A stretch of 5,542 bases of DNA from Streptococcus sp. (GTDB lineage Bacteria > Bacillota > Bacilli > Lactobacillales > Streptococcaceae), in the NCBI RefSeq assembly GCF_030825805.1, contig NZ_JAPJPF010000062.1, positions 1-5,542 of the forward strand. Reading direction: 5' to 3'. The translations under genes were made by a program, and so were the position numbers. Below are positions 1 through 4,753 of the stretch, piece by piece. Each line of letters opens with the position of its first letter. Within the stretch, counting starts at the first letter, position 1. A model generated the notes under the pieces. It did not search any database. It saw only the letters and a program-made list of their open reading frames with translations, and was not told the DNA's origin.

Positions 1-80
1 CCACCAGTTCGAACACCGTCAGCTTCATCTCCATCTGCGATTAAAAATGGTGCAAAGACAGCCTGAACCACACGTTCCCC
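1..80. repeat. Direct repeat of the dut 3' end (partner 699-778)
   Basis: Bases 1-80 align without gaps to 699-778, with 8 mismatches (positions 3, 9, 15, 21, 24, 48, 57 and 78 of the left copy). Every mismatch is at a third codon position and leaves the protein unchanged. Similarity stops abruptly around 81-85, which is the junction with unrelated sequence. The left copy runs off the window, so its full length is unknown. The two copies bracket the histidine phosphatase gene. Confidence 0.9.
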
Positions 81-143
81 TACAACTTTCTTATAGCCTT
101 GACAATTCTCCGGAGTAAATGATTGAAAATCTTTATAACTCAT
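1..143 (-). CDS. Chimeric ORF: 19 unrelated residues fused to a second dUTPase C-terminus (3' end outside window)
   Basis: Reading leftward from an ATG at 143-141, the frame stays open to the window edge (47 codons plus two bases). The first 19 residues, MSYKDFQSFTPENCQGYKK, match nothing I recognise. From about residue 21 the product is identical to the C-terminus of the complete dut product at 677-1126: motif IV (GERVVQAV) and the start of motif V (RTGG). dUTPase motifs I-III are absent, so the product cannot be a working dUTPase by itself. The start lies 16 bases after the phosphatase stop codon, behind a purine-rich but weak ribosome site (AGAAAG), so it is probably the third ORF of the same transcript. 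The dut-like part differs from the intact gene only at synonymous positions, which implies that it came from a functional dut. It may be a recombination scar, or a short expressed peptide of about 54 residues if it ends as dut does. I cannot tell which. Confidence 0.6.
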   Translation of the reverse strand, partial: MSYKDFQSFTPENCQGYKKVVGERVVQAVFAPFLIADGDEADGVRTG

Positions 144-159
144 TACTTTCTACTTCTTT

Positions 160-675
160 CTATAAATCAAGCTCACACTCAATCACTTGGCAAAAATCAA
201 TCTTCTCATTTGCTACAAACTGCCGTATCAGCATTCGATGGGCTACAACTACCACAGTTTGATGTTCCCGATACTTAGCCATGCAATCTAGAAAACGAGA
301 CTTCATCTCTACAGCTGTCTCATATTGAACAGGAGAATTTGGGAGCAACTCCCCATTATTTTCTAAAAATAGTCTTCTAGCTTCTTCAAATCTATCTATG
401 CCACTTTCATAGACCTGCCATTCATGCAATAATGGCTCCACTCTCAAAGGAAGCCCAGTAGCACAAGATACATAAGAAGCCGTTTCTAATGCTCGCGTCA
501 CTGCAGAAGACACCAGTATATCAGCTGAGCCAAACAAAGGATTTTTGCAAAGTTCCTGAGCTTGTTGTCTTCCTTTCACCGATAAAGGAGCCAAGTCTAT
601 CCCAAATCCCGTATAAGAACGCTTCTCTAACTCACGGTAATCTGGCTCTCCATGACGTACAAAGATAATCTTCAT
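160..675 (-). CDS. Histidine phosphatase superfamily protein (phosphoglycerate mutase-like), 171 aa
   Basis: A cytoplasmic branch-1 histidine phosphatase. The catalytic RHGE motif sits at residues 7-10, with H8 the expected phospho-acceptor. A family-typical PLSVKGRQQA stretch covers residues 30-39. SSAVTRALETA at 56-66 carries the conserved Arg61. Glu85 is a candidate proton donor, and the second active-site histidine is H146 in VVAHR. The substrate cannot be deduced. I chose the ATG at 675-673 because the product then begins MKIIFVRHG, as the family does. A longer frame from 732 would add 19 residues that only overlap dut in another frame. The start codon follows the dut TAA by one base (TAAGATG), with no strong ribosome site of its own, so translation is probably coupled to dut. 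From memory of the pneumococcal genome, a protein of this kind lies between dut and radA. In this window the next ORF is instead the chimeric dut tail. Confidence 0.88.
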   Translation of the reverse strand: MKIIFVRHGEPDYRELEKRSYTGFGIDLAPLSVKGRQQAQELCKNPLFGSADILVSSAVTRALETASYVSCATGLPLRVEPLLHEWQVYESGIDRFEEARRLFLENNGELLPNSPVQYETAVEMKSRFLDCMAKYREHQTVVVVAHRMLIRQFVANEKIDFCQVIECELDL

Positions 676-676
676 C

Positions 677-1126
677 TTAGTGCCCTGTCGATCCAAATCC
701 GCCAGTACGAACTCCGTCTGCCTCATCTCCATCTGCGATTAAAAACGGTGCAAAAACAGCCTGAACCACACGTTCGCCGACTTCAAGAACCACTTCCTGG
801 TCGGTAATGTTTTTCATCTGAGCAAAGATATGGCCTTCATTTCCAGGGTTTCCATAGTAGTCACCATCAATGACACCAACAGAGTTAATCAAGACTAGAC
901 CTTTTTTGCGAGGATTAGAGGAACGGTCATAGAGGTAGAGAACCTCTGTCGGTTGCATATAAGCCTTGACTCCTGTTGGCACGAGGACAATCTCTCCTGG
1001 CGCAATCACCGTGCGTTCTGCAACCTTCAAGTCGTAGCCAGCCGCATGGGCTGTCTCCCGTTTTGGAAGCAAGTCTTGATTGGTATAGGTTGATACAAGT
1101 TCAAATCCACGAATTTTTGTCATCAT
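677..1126 (-). CDS. dut: dUTP diphosphatase (dUTPase), 149 aa
   Basis: Hydrolyses dUTP to dUMP and pyrophosphate, keeping uracil out of DNA and supplying dUMP for thymidylate synthesis. It acts in the cytoplasm and is expected to be trimeric, as in this family. All five motifs are present: I, AGYDL at 29-33; II, RSSNPRKKGL at 68-77; III, GVIDGDYYG at 84-92, with D87 as the likely catalytic base and Y90 the likely uracil-contacting tyrosine; IV, GERVVQAV at 117-124; V, RTGGFGSTG at 140-148. The NPGNEGH segment after motif III and the NPRKK form of motif II are what I expect from streptococcal enzymes. Two ATGs are adjacent, at 1126 and 1123. The GAGG ribosome site lies 4 bases from the first and 7 from the second, so the second may be the real start (148 aa). 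It is the first gene of its transcript, behind a competence box and an extended -10 promoter, and is directly followed by the phosphatase. Confidence 0.95.
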   Translation of the reverse strand: MMTKIRGFELVSTYTNQDLLPKRETAHAAGYDLKVAERTVIAPGEIVLVPTGVKAYMQPTEVLYLYDRSSNPRKKGLVLINSVGVIDGDYYGNPGNEGHIFAQMKNITDQEVVLEVGERVVQAVFAPFLIADGDEADGVRTGGFGSTGH

Positions 1127-1163
1127 AATTCCTCTTTCATTCTAAATAGTTTCTATCTCTTCT

Positions 1164-1172
1164 ATTATACCA
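1164..1172 (-). promoter_or_regulatory. Extended -10 (SigA-type) promoter for dut
   Basis: The minus strand reads TGGTATAAT (TGn plus a perfect -10), 37 bases before the first dut ATG. The 6-mer at the expected -35 position (GAGACG) is poor, as is common for extended -10 promoters in streptococci. It lies downstream of the competence box, so dut probably has a housekeeping and an inducible start. Confidence 0.6.
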
Positions 1173-1203
1173 TCACTTTGGCCTAGCGTCTCCCCTATAC
1201 TAC

Positions 1204-1211
1204 TATTCGTA
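1204..1211 (-). promoter_or_regulatory. Competence box (cin-box/com-box, ComX/SigX -10 element) upstream of dut
   Basis: The minus strand carries an exact TACGAATA, the 8-base consensus recognised by the alternative sigma factor ComX (SigX) at late competence genes in streptococci. It points toward dut, with 77 bases between the box and the first ATG. A/T-rich sequence (AAAAAA) lies immediately upstream, although the T-tract often seen near -25 is not clear. From memory, the dut-radA region is induced late in pneumococcal competence, which fits. An exact 8-mer can also arise by chance, but its orientation and position support function. Confidence 0.7.
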
Positions 1212-1230
1212 TTTTTTCTGACAAACACAC

Positions 1231-1257
1231 AAAGCCCCCTCAAAGGAGGAGACTTTT
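1231..1257 (-). terminator. Short GC-rich hairpin, second terminator downstream of the C26 peptidase gene
   Basis: In minus-strand RNA, CCUCCU (1249-1244) pairs with AGGGGG (1240-1235) around a UUG loop, with one G-U pair. An AAAG/CUUU pair extends it outside a small bulge. The bases after it are T-rich but interrupted (CTTTGTGTGTTTGTC). It probably backs up the terminator at 1273-1330 and insulates the dut promoter just downstream. Confidence 0.55.
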
Positions 1258-1272
1258 GCAGGAGATTATATG

Positions 1273-1330
1273 AAAAAAGTAAACTGTATCAAACAAAGTT
1301 AGGAGGTCTTTGTTGATGAGACTAGTTTAC
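1273..1330 (-). terminator. Long hairpin plus T6: terminator of the C26 peptidase gene
   Basis: On the minus strand GTAAACT (1330-1324) pairs with AGTTTAC (1285-1279). An inner stem, ATCAACAAAG (1317-1308) with CTTTGTTTGAT (1298-1288), carries one bulged base. The loop is 1307-1299. A run of six T (1278-1273) follows the stem directly, as in intrinsic terminators. The hairpin begins about 30 bases after the C26 peptidase stop codon. The loop reads AGGAGG on the plus strand and CCTCCT on the minus strand. Confidence 0.75.
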
Positions 1331-1359
1331 CTCTTTCTCCTTAAAAAATCCTAAAGAGT

Positions 1360-2049
1360 TTACAATTCTTGTAAAAGATAGCGAAAAAGTTCGAGATTGC
1401 CTTTTTCTTCTTTGACCAGAAACTCTGGATGCCATTGCAAGCCGATGATGCGATGACCATCCACCGCTTCGATGGCTTCAATGGTCTGATCGCGAGGGTC
1501 AATGGCTGTCACTCGAAAGTTGGGCGCCAAGTCCTTAATACTTTGGCGATGAACAGAATTGATCTGGCTAGCTTGCCCAAAGAGACGCTCTACCACACTG
1601 CCTTTTTTGGTCTCAATTGAATGAGAAGTGCCAAAAGGAAGGCCTTGCCAGTGCCCTTCTACTTCTTGATGGAGAGTCCCACCGAAGGCGACATTAACCA
1701 ACTGAACCCCTCGGCAGATAGCTAGGACAGGCTTGTTTTGACGGACCGCTTCTTTTAGTAAGGCCAACTCAAACTGATCTCGCTCGAGATTGTAGTCATC
1801 ACTCTCGATGGCAATCTCTTCTCCATAAAAGCTAGGATGGACATTTTGCCCCCCACTGAGGATGAGCTTGTCCACTGTCTCGATATAATCTTTGGCAAAA
1901 GATGGGTCTCCAACTGGGATGACCATAGGAAGGCCACCGACTTGCTTAATGGTTTCCGCAAATTTACAAGATACAGACGAATGGATATTTTTTCCATCTG
2001 GATCCACTGCACATAGATTGGCAGAGACTCCAACAATCGTTCTACACAT
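1360..2049 (-). CDS. Class I glutamine amidotransferase-like gamma-glutamyl hydrolase (peptidase C26), 229 aa
   Basis: A cytoplasmic hydrolase of the peptidase C26 group, related to PuuD (gamma-glutamyl-GABA hydrolase). Such enzymes cleave gamma-glutamyl amide bonds, but the substrate here is unknown. The nucleophile is C112 in AICRGVQ, with the catalytic His and Glu at H207 and E209 in QWHPE. Other family features are SGGQNVHPSFYGE at 65-77, where the family often has GG-D-P-YGE, ERDQFE at 89-94, and H167 in NSVHRQS. Length is slightly short of the 240-255 residues usual for the family, without loss of a core motif. The start at 2049 is set by a perfect AGGAGG (2062-2057) seven bases upstream. 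No polyamine or folate genes lie next to it. It is flanked by its own promoter and terminator and is divergent from gpsA, so it is probably monocistronic. Confidence 0.88.
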   Translation of the reverse strand: MCRTIVGVSANLCAVDPDGKNIHSSVSCKFAETIKQVGGLPMVIPVGDPSFAKDYIETVDKLILSGGQNVHPSFYGEEIAIESDDYNLERDQFELALLKEAVRQNKPVLAICRGVQLVNVAFGGTLHQEVEGHWQGLPFGTSHSIETKKGSVVERLFGQASQINSVHRQSIKDLAPNFRVTAIDPRDQTIEAIEAVDGHRIIGLQWHPEFLVKEEKGNLELFRYLLQEL

Positions 2050-2056
2050 GGCCTTC

Positions 2057-2062
2057 CCTCCT
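2057..2062 (-). promoter_or_regulatory. Consensus ribosome binding site of the C26 peptidase gene
   Basis: AGGAGG on the minus strand, seven bases before the ATG at 2049-2047. It decides the start codon. Confidence 0.8.
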
Positions 2063-2080
2063 TTGATATTTCTATTCCCT

Positions 2081-2109
2081 ATTTTATCATCCCACCCTTA
2101 GAGAGTCTA
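2081..2109 (-). promoter_or_regulatory. Promoter of the C26 peptidase gene
   Basis: The minus strand has an extended -10, TGATAAAAT (2089-2081), and a 4-of-6 match to the -35 consensus, TAGACT (2109-2104), with a 17-base spacer. It lies about 31 bases before the start codon and fires away from gpsA. Confidence 0.55.
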
Positions 2110-2116
2110 ATATGTA

Positions 2117-2176
2117 TTTTTTAAGGGCATGATAAATATTTTTTATCACCTAAAGCATAGATGTTTTCCCTTAAAA
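2117..2176. repeat. Nested inverted repeats between divergent promoters
   Basis: The outer arms TTTTAAGGG (2119-2127) and CCCTTAAAA (2168-2176) are perfect complements 40 bases apart. Inside them is a second hairpin, GATAAA (2131-2136) with TTTATC (2142-2147). The element lies between the minus-strand C26 peptidase promoter and the plus-strand gpsA promoter, outside both transcripts as predicted. It could be a regulator binding site or simply AT-rich chance structure. No regulator is identified. Confidence 0.4.
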
Positions 2177-2212
2177 TCTTCCTATGTCAAGTGAGTTTTT
2201 TTCCTTTTTGTA

Positions 2213-2221
2213 TGGTAAAAT
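2213..2221 (+). promoter_or_regulatory. Extended -10 promoter of the gpsA-galU operon
   Basis: TGGTAAAAT, a TGn-type -10, ends 30 bases before the gpsA start codon. No good -35 hexamer is seen at 17 bases (GAGTTT). A pyrimidine- and T-rich stretch occupies the spacer. Confidence 0.55.
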
Positions 2222-2251
2222 AGAAATGAAATCTTCACGAAGGAGAATACT

Positions 2252-3268
2252 ATGGATAAACAAACCGTTGCGGTCATCGGTCCAGGTTCTTGGGGAACTG
2301 CCCTTTCTCAAGTCCTCCACGATAATGGCCATGAAGTACGGATCTGGGGAAATGTCCCAGAACAAATCGACGAAATCAATCAAGAACATACCAACAAACG
2401 CTACTTTAAGGATATCCTGCTAGATCCAGGGATCAAAGCTTACCACAACTTGGATGAAGCCCTTTCTGGAGCGGATGCGGTCCTCTTTGTCGTCCCAACC
2501 AAGGTGACACGACTCGTTGCCAAGCAAGCATCTGAACTCTTAGACCATCCTGTCAAGGTCATGCACGCGTCCAAAGGATTAGAACCAAACAGTCACAAAC
2601 GGATTTCTCAAATCTTAGAAGAGGAAATCCCTGTTTCTCTACGTAGCGAGATTGTGGTCGTGTCTGGGCCAAGTCACGCCGAAGAAACCATCGTTCGTGA
2701 TATTACTTTGATTACAGCGGCTTCTAAAGATTTAGAAACAGCTCGCTATGTTCAGGAACTCTTCAGCAACCACTACTTCCGCCTCTATACCAATACAGAT
2801 GTGATCGGAGTTGAGACAGCCGGTGCCCTGAAAAATATTATCGCAGTCGGAGCTGGAGCCCTCCATGGACTTGGATACGGAGATAATGCCAAGGCTGCCA
2901 TCATCACGCGTGGACTAGCTGAAATTACTCGTTTAGGTGTTAAACTTGGCGCCAGCCCATTGACCTATAGTGGGTTATCCGGAGTTGGAGACCTGATCGT
3001 GACAGGGACTTCCATCCACTCTCGGAACTGGCGAGCTGGGGATGCCCTCGGTCGCGGTGAAAAACTAGAAGATATCGAAGCCAACATGGGTATGATCATT
3101 GAAGGGATTTCAACCACTAAGGCTGCCTACGAACTGGCCCAAGAGCTAGACGTCTATATGCCGATCACACAAGCCATCTACCAAGTAATTTATGAAGGAC
3201 AAGATATTCGTGAAGCCATCAACTTCATGATGAACAATGAATTTAAAGAAGAAAATGAGTGGAACTAA
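2252..3268 (+). CDS. gpsA: NAD(P)-dependent glycerol-3-phosphate dehydrogenase, 338 aa
   Basis: Reduces dihydroxyacetone phosphate to sn-glycerol 3-phosphate in the cytoplasm, feeding phospholipid and lipoteichoic acid synthesis. The N-terminal Rossmann domain opens with [14 protein letters not shown], and the GxGxxG turn is at 10-15. The conserved ASKGLE at 106-111 contains K108. SGPSHAEE lies at 138-145. The C-terminal domain carries the catalytic lysine K194 (GALKN), followed by a [17 protein letters not shown] segment (200-216), and then D247 in GVGDLIVT and SRNWRAG at 257-263, which are substrate-site signatures. Length is normal for the family. The start is supported by AGGAG at 2241-2245, six bases upstream. 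galU follows after 62 bases with no terminator between them, so the two are probably cotranscribed, an arrangement commonly seen in streptococci. Confidence 0.96.
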   Translation: MDKQTVAVIGPGSWGTALSQVLHDNGHEVRIWGNVPEQIDEINQEHTNKRYFKDILLDPGIKAYHNLDEALSGADAVLFVVPTKVTRLVAKQASELLDHPVKVMHASKGLEPNSHKRISQILEEEIPVSLRSEIVVVSGPSHAEETIVRDITLITAASKDLETARYVQELFSNHYFRLYTNTDVIGVETAGALKNIIAVGAGALHGLGYGDNAKAAIITRGLAEITRLGVKLGASPLTYSGLSGVGDLIVTGTSIHSRNWRAGDALGRGEKLEDIEANMGMIIEGISTTKAAYELAQELDVYMPITQAIYQVIYEGQDIREAINFMMNNEFKEENEWN

Positions 3269-3330
3269 GGGATTCTTCCTTGCCAATCAGGTTTAACAAC
3301 TAATCATTCTTCAGTTAGAAAGGAATTATT

Positions 3331-4242
3331 ATGACAAAAGTTAGAAAAGCAGTCATTCCTGCGGCCGGACTTGGAACTCGTTTCCTACCTGCCACCAAAG
3401 CCCTGGCCAAAGAAATGTTGCCAATCGTAGATAAGCCGACCATCCAATTCATCGTTGAGGAAGCCCTTAAGGCTGGCATCGAGGATATTCTCGTTGTCAC
3501 TGGTAAATCAAAACGTTCGATCGAAGACCACTTCGACTCAAACTTCGAACTTGAGTACAACCTCAAGGAAAAAGGGAAAAATGACCTGTTGAAACTGGTC
3601 GATGAAACTACTGGGATGCGCCTCCACTTCATTCGTCAAAAACATCCGCGCGGTCTTGGAGATGCTGTCCTTCAGGCCAAGGCCTTCGTTGGAAGTGAGC
3701 CTTTCGTCGTGATGCTGGGTGATGACTTGATGGATATCACAGATGATACAGCTACTACTCTCACCAAGCAATTGATGAATGACTACGACGAGACACATGC
3801 TTCAACCATTGCCGTCATGAAAGTTCCTCATGAAGAAGTTTCTGCTTACGGAGTCATTGCTCCTCAAGGGGAAGGCATCAACGGACTCTATAGCGTTGAA
3901 ACTTTTGTCGAAAAACCGGCACCTGAGGAAGCACCGAGCGACCTTGCCATTATCGGTCGCTACTTACTGACTCCTGAAATCTTCCAGATTTTGGAAAACC
4001 AAAAACCAGGCGCTGGAAATGAAATCCAATTAACGGATGCCATCGACACCTTAAACAAGACCCAACGAGTCTTTGCCCGTGAATTTAAGGGCAGACGCTA
4101 CGATGTAGGGGATAAGTTTGGTTTCATGAAAACATCTATTGATTATGCCTTGAAACACCCACAGGTTAAAGATGATCTCAAACAATACATCATTGATCTT
4201 GGAAAAAAATTAGAAGAAACAGGAAAAGTGACCGAGGAGTAA
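3331..4242 (+). CDS. galU: UTP-glucose-1-phosphate uridylyltransferase (UDP-glucose pyrophosphorylase), 303 aa
   Basis: Makes UDP-glucose and pyrophosphate from UTP and glucose 1-phosphate. In streptococci UDP-glucose feeds capsule synthesis, the glycolipid anchor of lipoteichoic acid and galactose use. The nucleotidyltransferase signature [20 protein letters not shown] lies at 13-32. [10 protein letters not shown] is at 107-116, LGDD at 129-132 (metal/nucleotide region), VEKP at 193-196, NEIQLTDAI at 230-238 and [12 protein letters not shown] at 254-265. Length is typical for bacterial GalU. The start is set by AGAAAGGA (3317-3324), six bases before the ATG. It is the second gene of the gpsA operon and ends just before a strong terminator. 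Nothing is missing or unusual in the sequence. Confidence 0.97.
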   Translation: MTKVRKAVIPAAGLGTRFLPATKALAKEMLPIVDKPTIQFIVEEALKAGIEDILVVTGKSKRSIEDHFDSNFELEYNLKEKGKNDLLKLVDETTGMRLHFIRQKHPRGLGDAVLQAKAFVGSEPFVVMLGDDLMDITDDTATTLTKQLMNDYDETHASTIAVMKVPHEEVSAYGVIAPQGEGINGLYSVETFVEKPAPEEAPSDLAIIGRYLLTPEIFQILENQKPGAGNEIQLTDAIDTLNKTQRVFAREFKGRRYDVGDKFGFMKTSIDYALKHPQVKDDLKQYIIDLGKKLEETGKVTEE

Positions 4243-4275
4243 AAAATGCTCCCCTCGAATTTTCGACTATGAAAT

Positions 4276-4308
4276 AAAGAGGCCGGACTAAACGTCCGGC
4301 CTCTTTTT
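4276..4308 (+). terminator. Strong intrinsic terminator of gpsA-galU, probably bidirectional
   Basis: A perfect 13-bp stem, AAAGAGGCCGGAC (4276-4288) with GTCCGGCCTCTTT (4294-4306), closes a 5-base loop and runs into TTTTT. On the minus strand the same stem is followed by TTTATTTC, so it may also stop transcripts coming from the convergent surface-protein gene. Confidence 0.93.
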
Positions 4309-4336
4309 AGTAGTGCATAAAAAAGCTCAGCTGCTT

Positions 4337-4367
4337 CTTAAAAAAGAATAATTTACTATTTTTTAAG
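4337..4367. repeat. AT-rich inverted repeat
   Basis: CTTAAAAAA (4337-4345) and TTTTTTAAG (4359-4367) are perfect 9-base complements around a 13-base AT-rich loop. It sits shortly after the galU terminator and its role is unknown. Confidence 0.6.
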
Positions 4368-4384
4368 TCATTGAAGAAGGAACT

Positions 4385-4519
4385 GGAACTTTCCGCTTTG
4401 AGAAAAGTACTTGAAACATTGATGTTTCAAGTACTCAGGAGTTTTGGAACCTTAGATTCAAAACTAAGTCATGGAACTTCTTAGAAGTTCGCTGACGTCC
4501 GTACTCACCTAAGGAAAGT
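4385..4519. repeat. Compound element with terminal inverted repeats and internal palindromes
   Basis: ACTTTCC (4388-4394) and GGAAAGT (4513-4519) form the outer pair. Inside are a 14-bp perfect palindrome arm pair with a 2-base loop (4406-4419 with 4422-4435), CTTAG/CTAAG (4451-4455 with 4464-4468), and GAACTTC/GAAGTTC with a TTA loop (4474-4480 with 4484-4490). GTACTCA occurs twice in direct orientation (4431 and 4501). The layout suggests a nonautonomous repeat or a folded RNA; no family is identified. Confidence 0.5.
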
Positions 4520-4547
4520 TTCTAAGATCACTTTATATTCAATCTGA

Positions 4548-4719
4548 AGAGGCTGGGACAAAAGTCCTAGCCTCTCAATTGTCTTTGGATTGTCGTGAAA
4601 GATGCAGTGGTTGAGTGGGCTCTACTACACTGATTTCATCAGCTTTTACAGCCCTACTCAACTGTGCGGAGGTGGGACGACGAAATCGAAGTCTAACGAA
4701 TGACCGATTTCTGTCCCAC
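4548..4719 (+). repeat. Probable streptococcal intergenic repeat module with three hairpins
   Basis: Hairpin 1 is AGAGGCTGGGAC (4548-4559) with GTCCTAGCCTCT (4564-4575), loop AAAA and one G-U pair. Hairpin 2 is the interval 4605-4621 with 4650-4666 (GTTGAGT and GGGCT pair), holding an inner CTGAT/ATCAG hairpin (4630-4642). Hairpin 3 is GTGGGAC (4672-4678) plus GAAATCG (4682-4688) pairing with CGATTTC (4705-4711) plus GTCCCAC (4713-4719). It is followed by a pyrimidine-rich tail, TCTCTCCTTTTATTTC. The GGCTGGGAC and GGTGGGACGACGAAATCGA blocks resemble sequences I recall as recurring between streptococcal genes; this is memory, not a search. Confidence 0.55.
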
Positions 4720-4736
4720 TCTCTCCTTTTATTTCT

Positions 4737-4753
4737 TAAAAAGTTGCTTTTTA
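4737..4753 (-). terminator. Weak AT-rich hairpin at the end of the surface-protein gene
   Basis: TAAAAAG (minus strand 4753-4747, including the stop codon) pairs with CTTTTTA (4743-4737) around a CAA loop. The stem is A/T-rich and no T-run follows, so termination here is doubtful. The bidirectional stem at 4276-4306 is the better candidate for the minus strand. Confidence 0.3.

Larger units (their letters stand above)
4309..4750. other. Noncoding interval between convergent genes, rich in inverted repeats
   Basis: No credible gene is visible in these roughly 440 bases. A plus-strand frame at 4615-4806 has no ribosome site, no recognisable product and overlaps the surface-protein gene. The interval is made of hairpin-forming blocks, listed separately: 4337-4367, 4385-4519, 4548-4575, 4605-4666, 4672-4719 and 4737-4753. 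No convincing promoter was found inside it. Confidence 0.75.

Noticed and set aside
676..732. Upstream extension of the phosphatase ORF by 19 codons
   Set aside because: The added residues only overlap the dut 3' end in another frame, and the family starts at MKIIFVRHG, which fits the ATG at 675.
1270..1354. Two tiny plus-strand ORFs as genes
   Set aside because: Good ribosome sites, but the region is better explained by minus-strand terminator hairpins and no plus-strand promoter is evident. Kept only as a low-interest observation.
1429..2101. Several open frames overlapping the C26 peptidase gene on both strands
   Set aside because: They are shadows of a gene with complete catalytic motifs and its own ribosome site and promoter.
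2184..2423. Short frames across the gpsA start
   Set aside because: They cover the promoter and the first part of gpsA in other frames or strand, with no coding signature.
3315..3798. Minus-strand frames inside galU
   Set aside because: Antisense shadows with no start signals; galU is complete and conserved in this region.
4692..4701. TAACGAATGA as a second competence box
   Set aside because: It lacks the exact TACGAATA and lies inside the loop of a repeat hairpin with no gene placed to use it.
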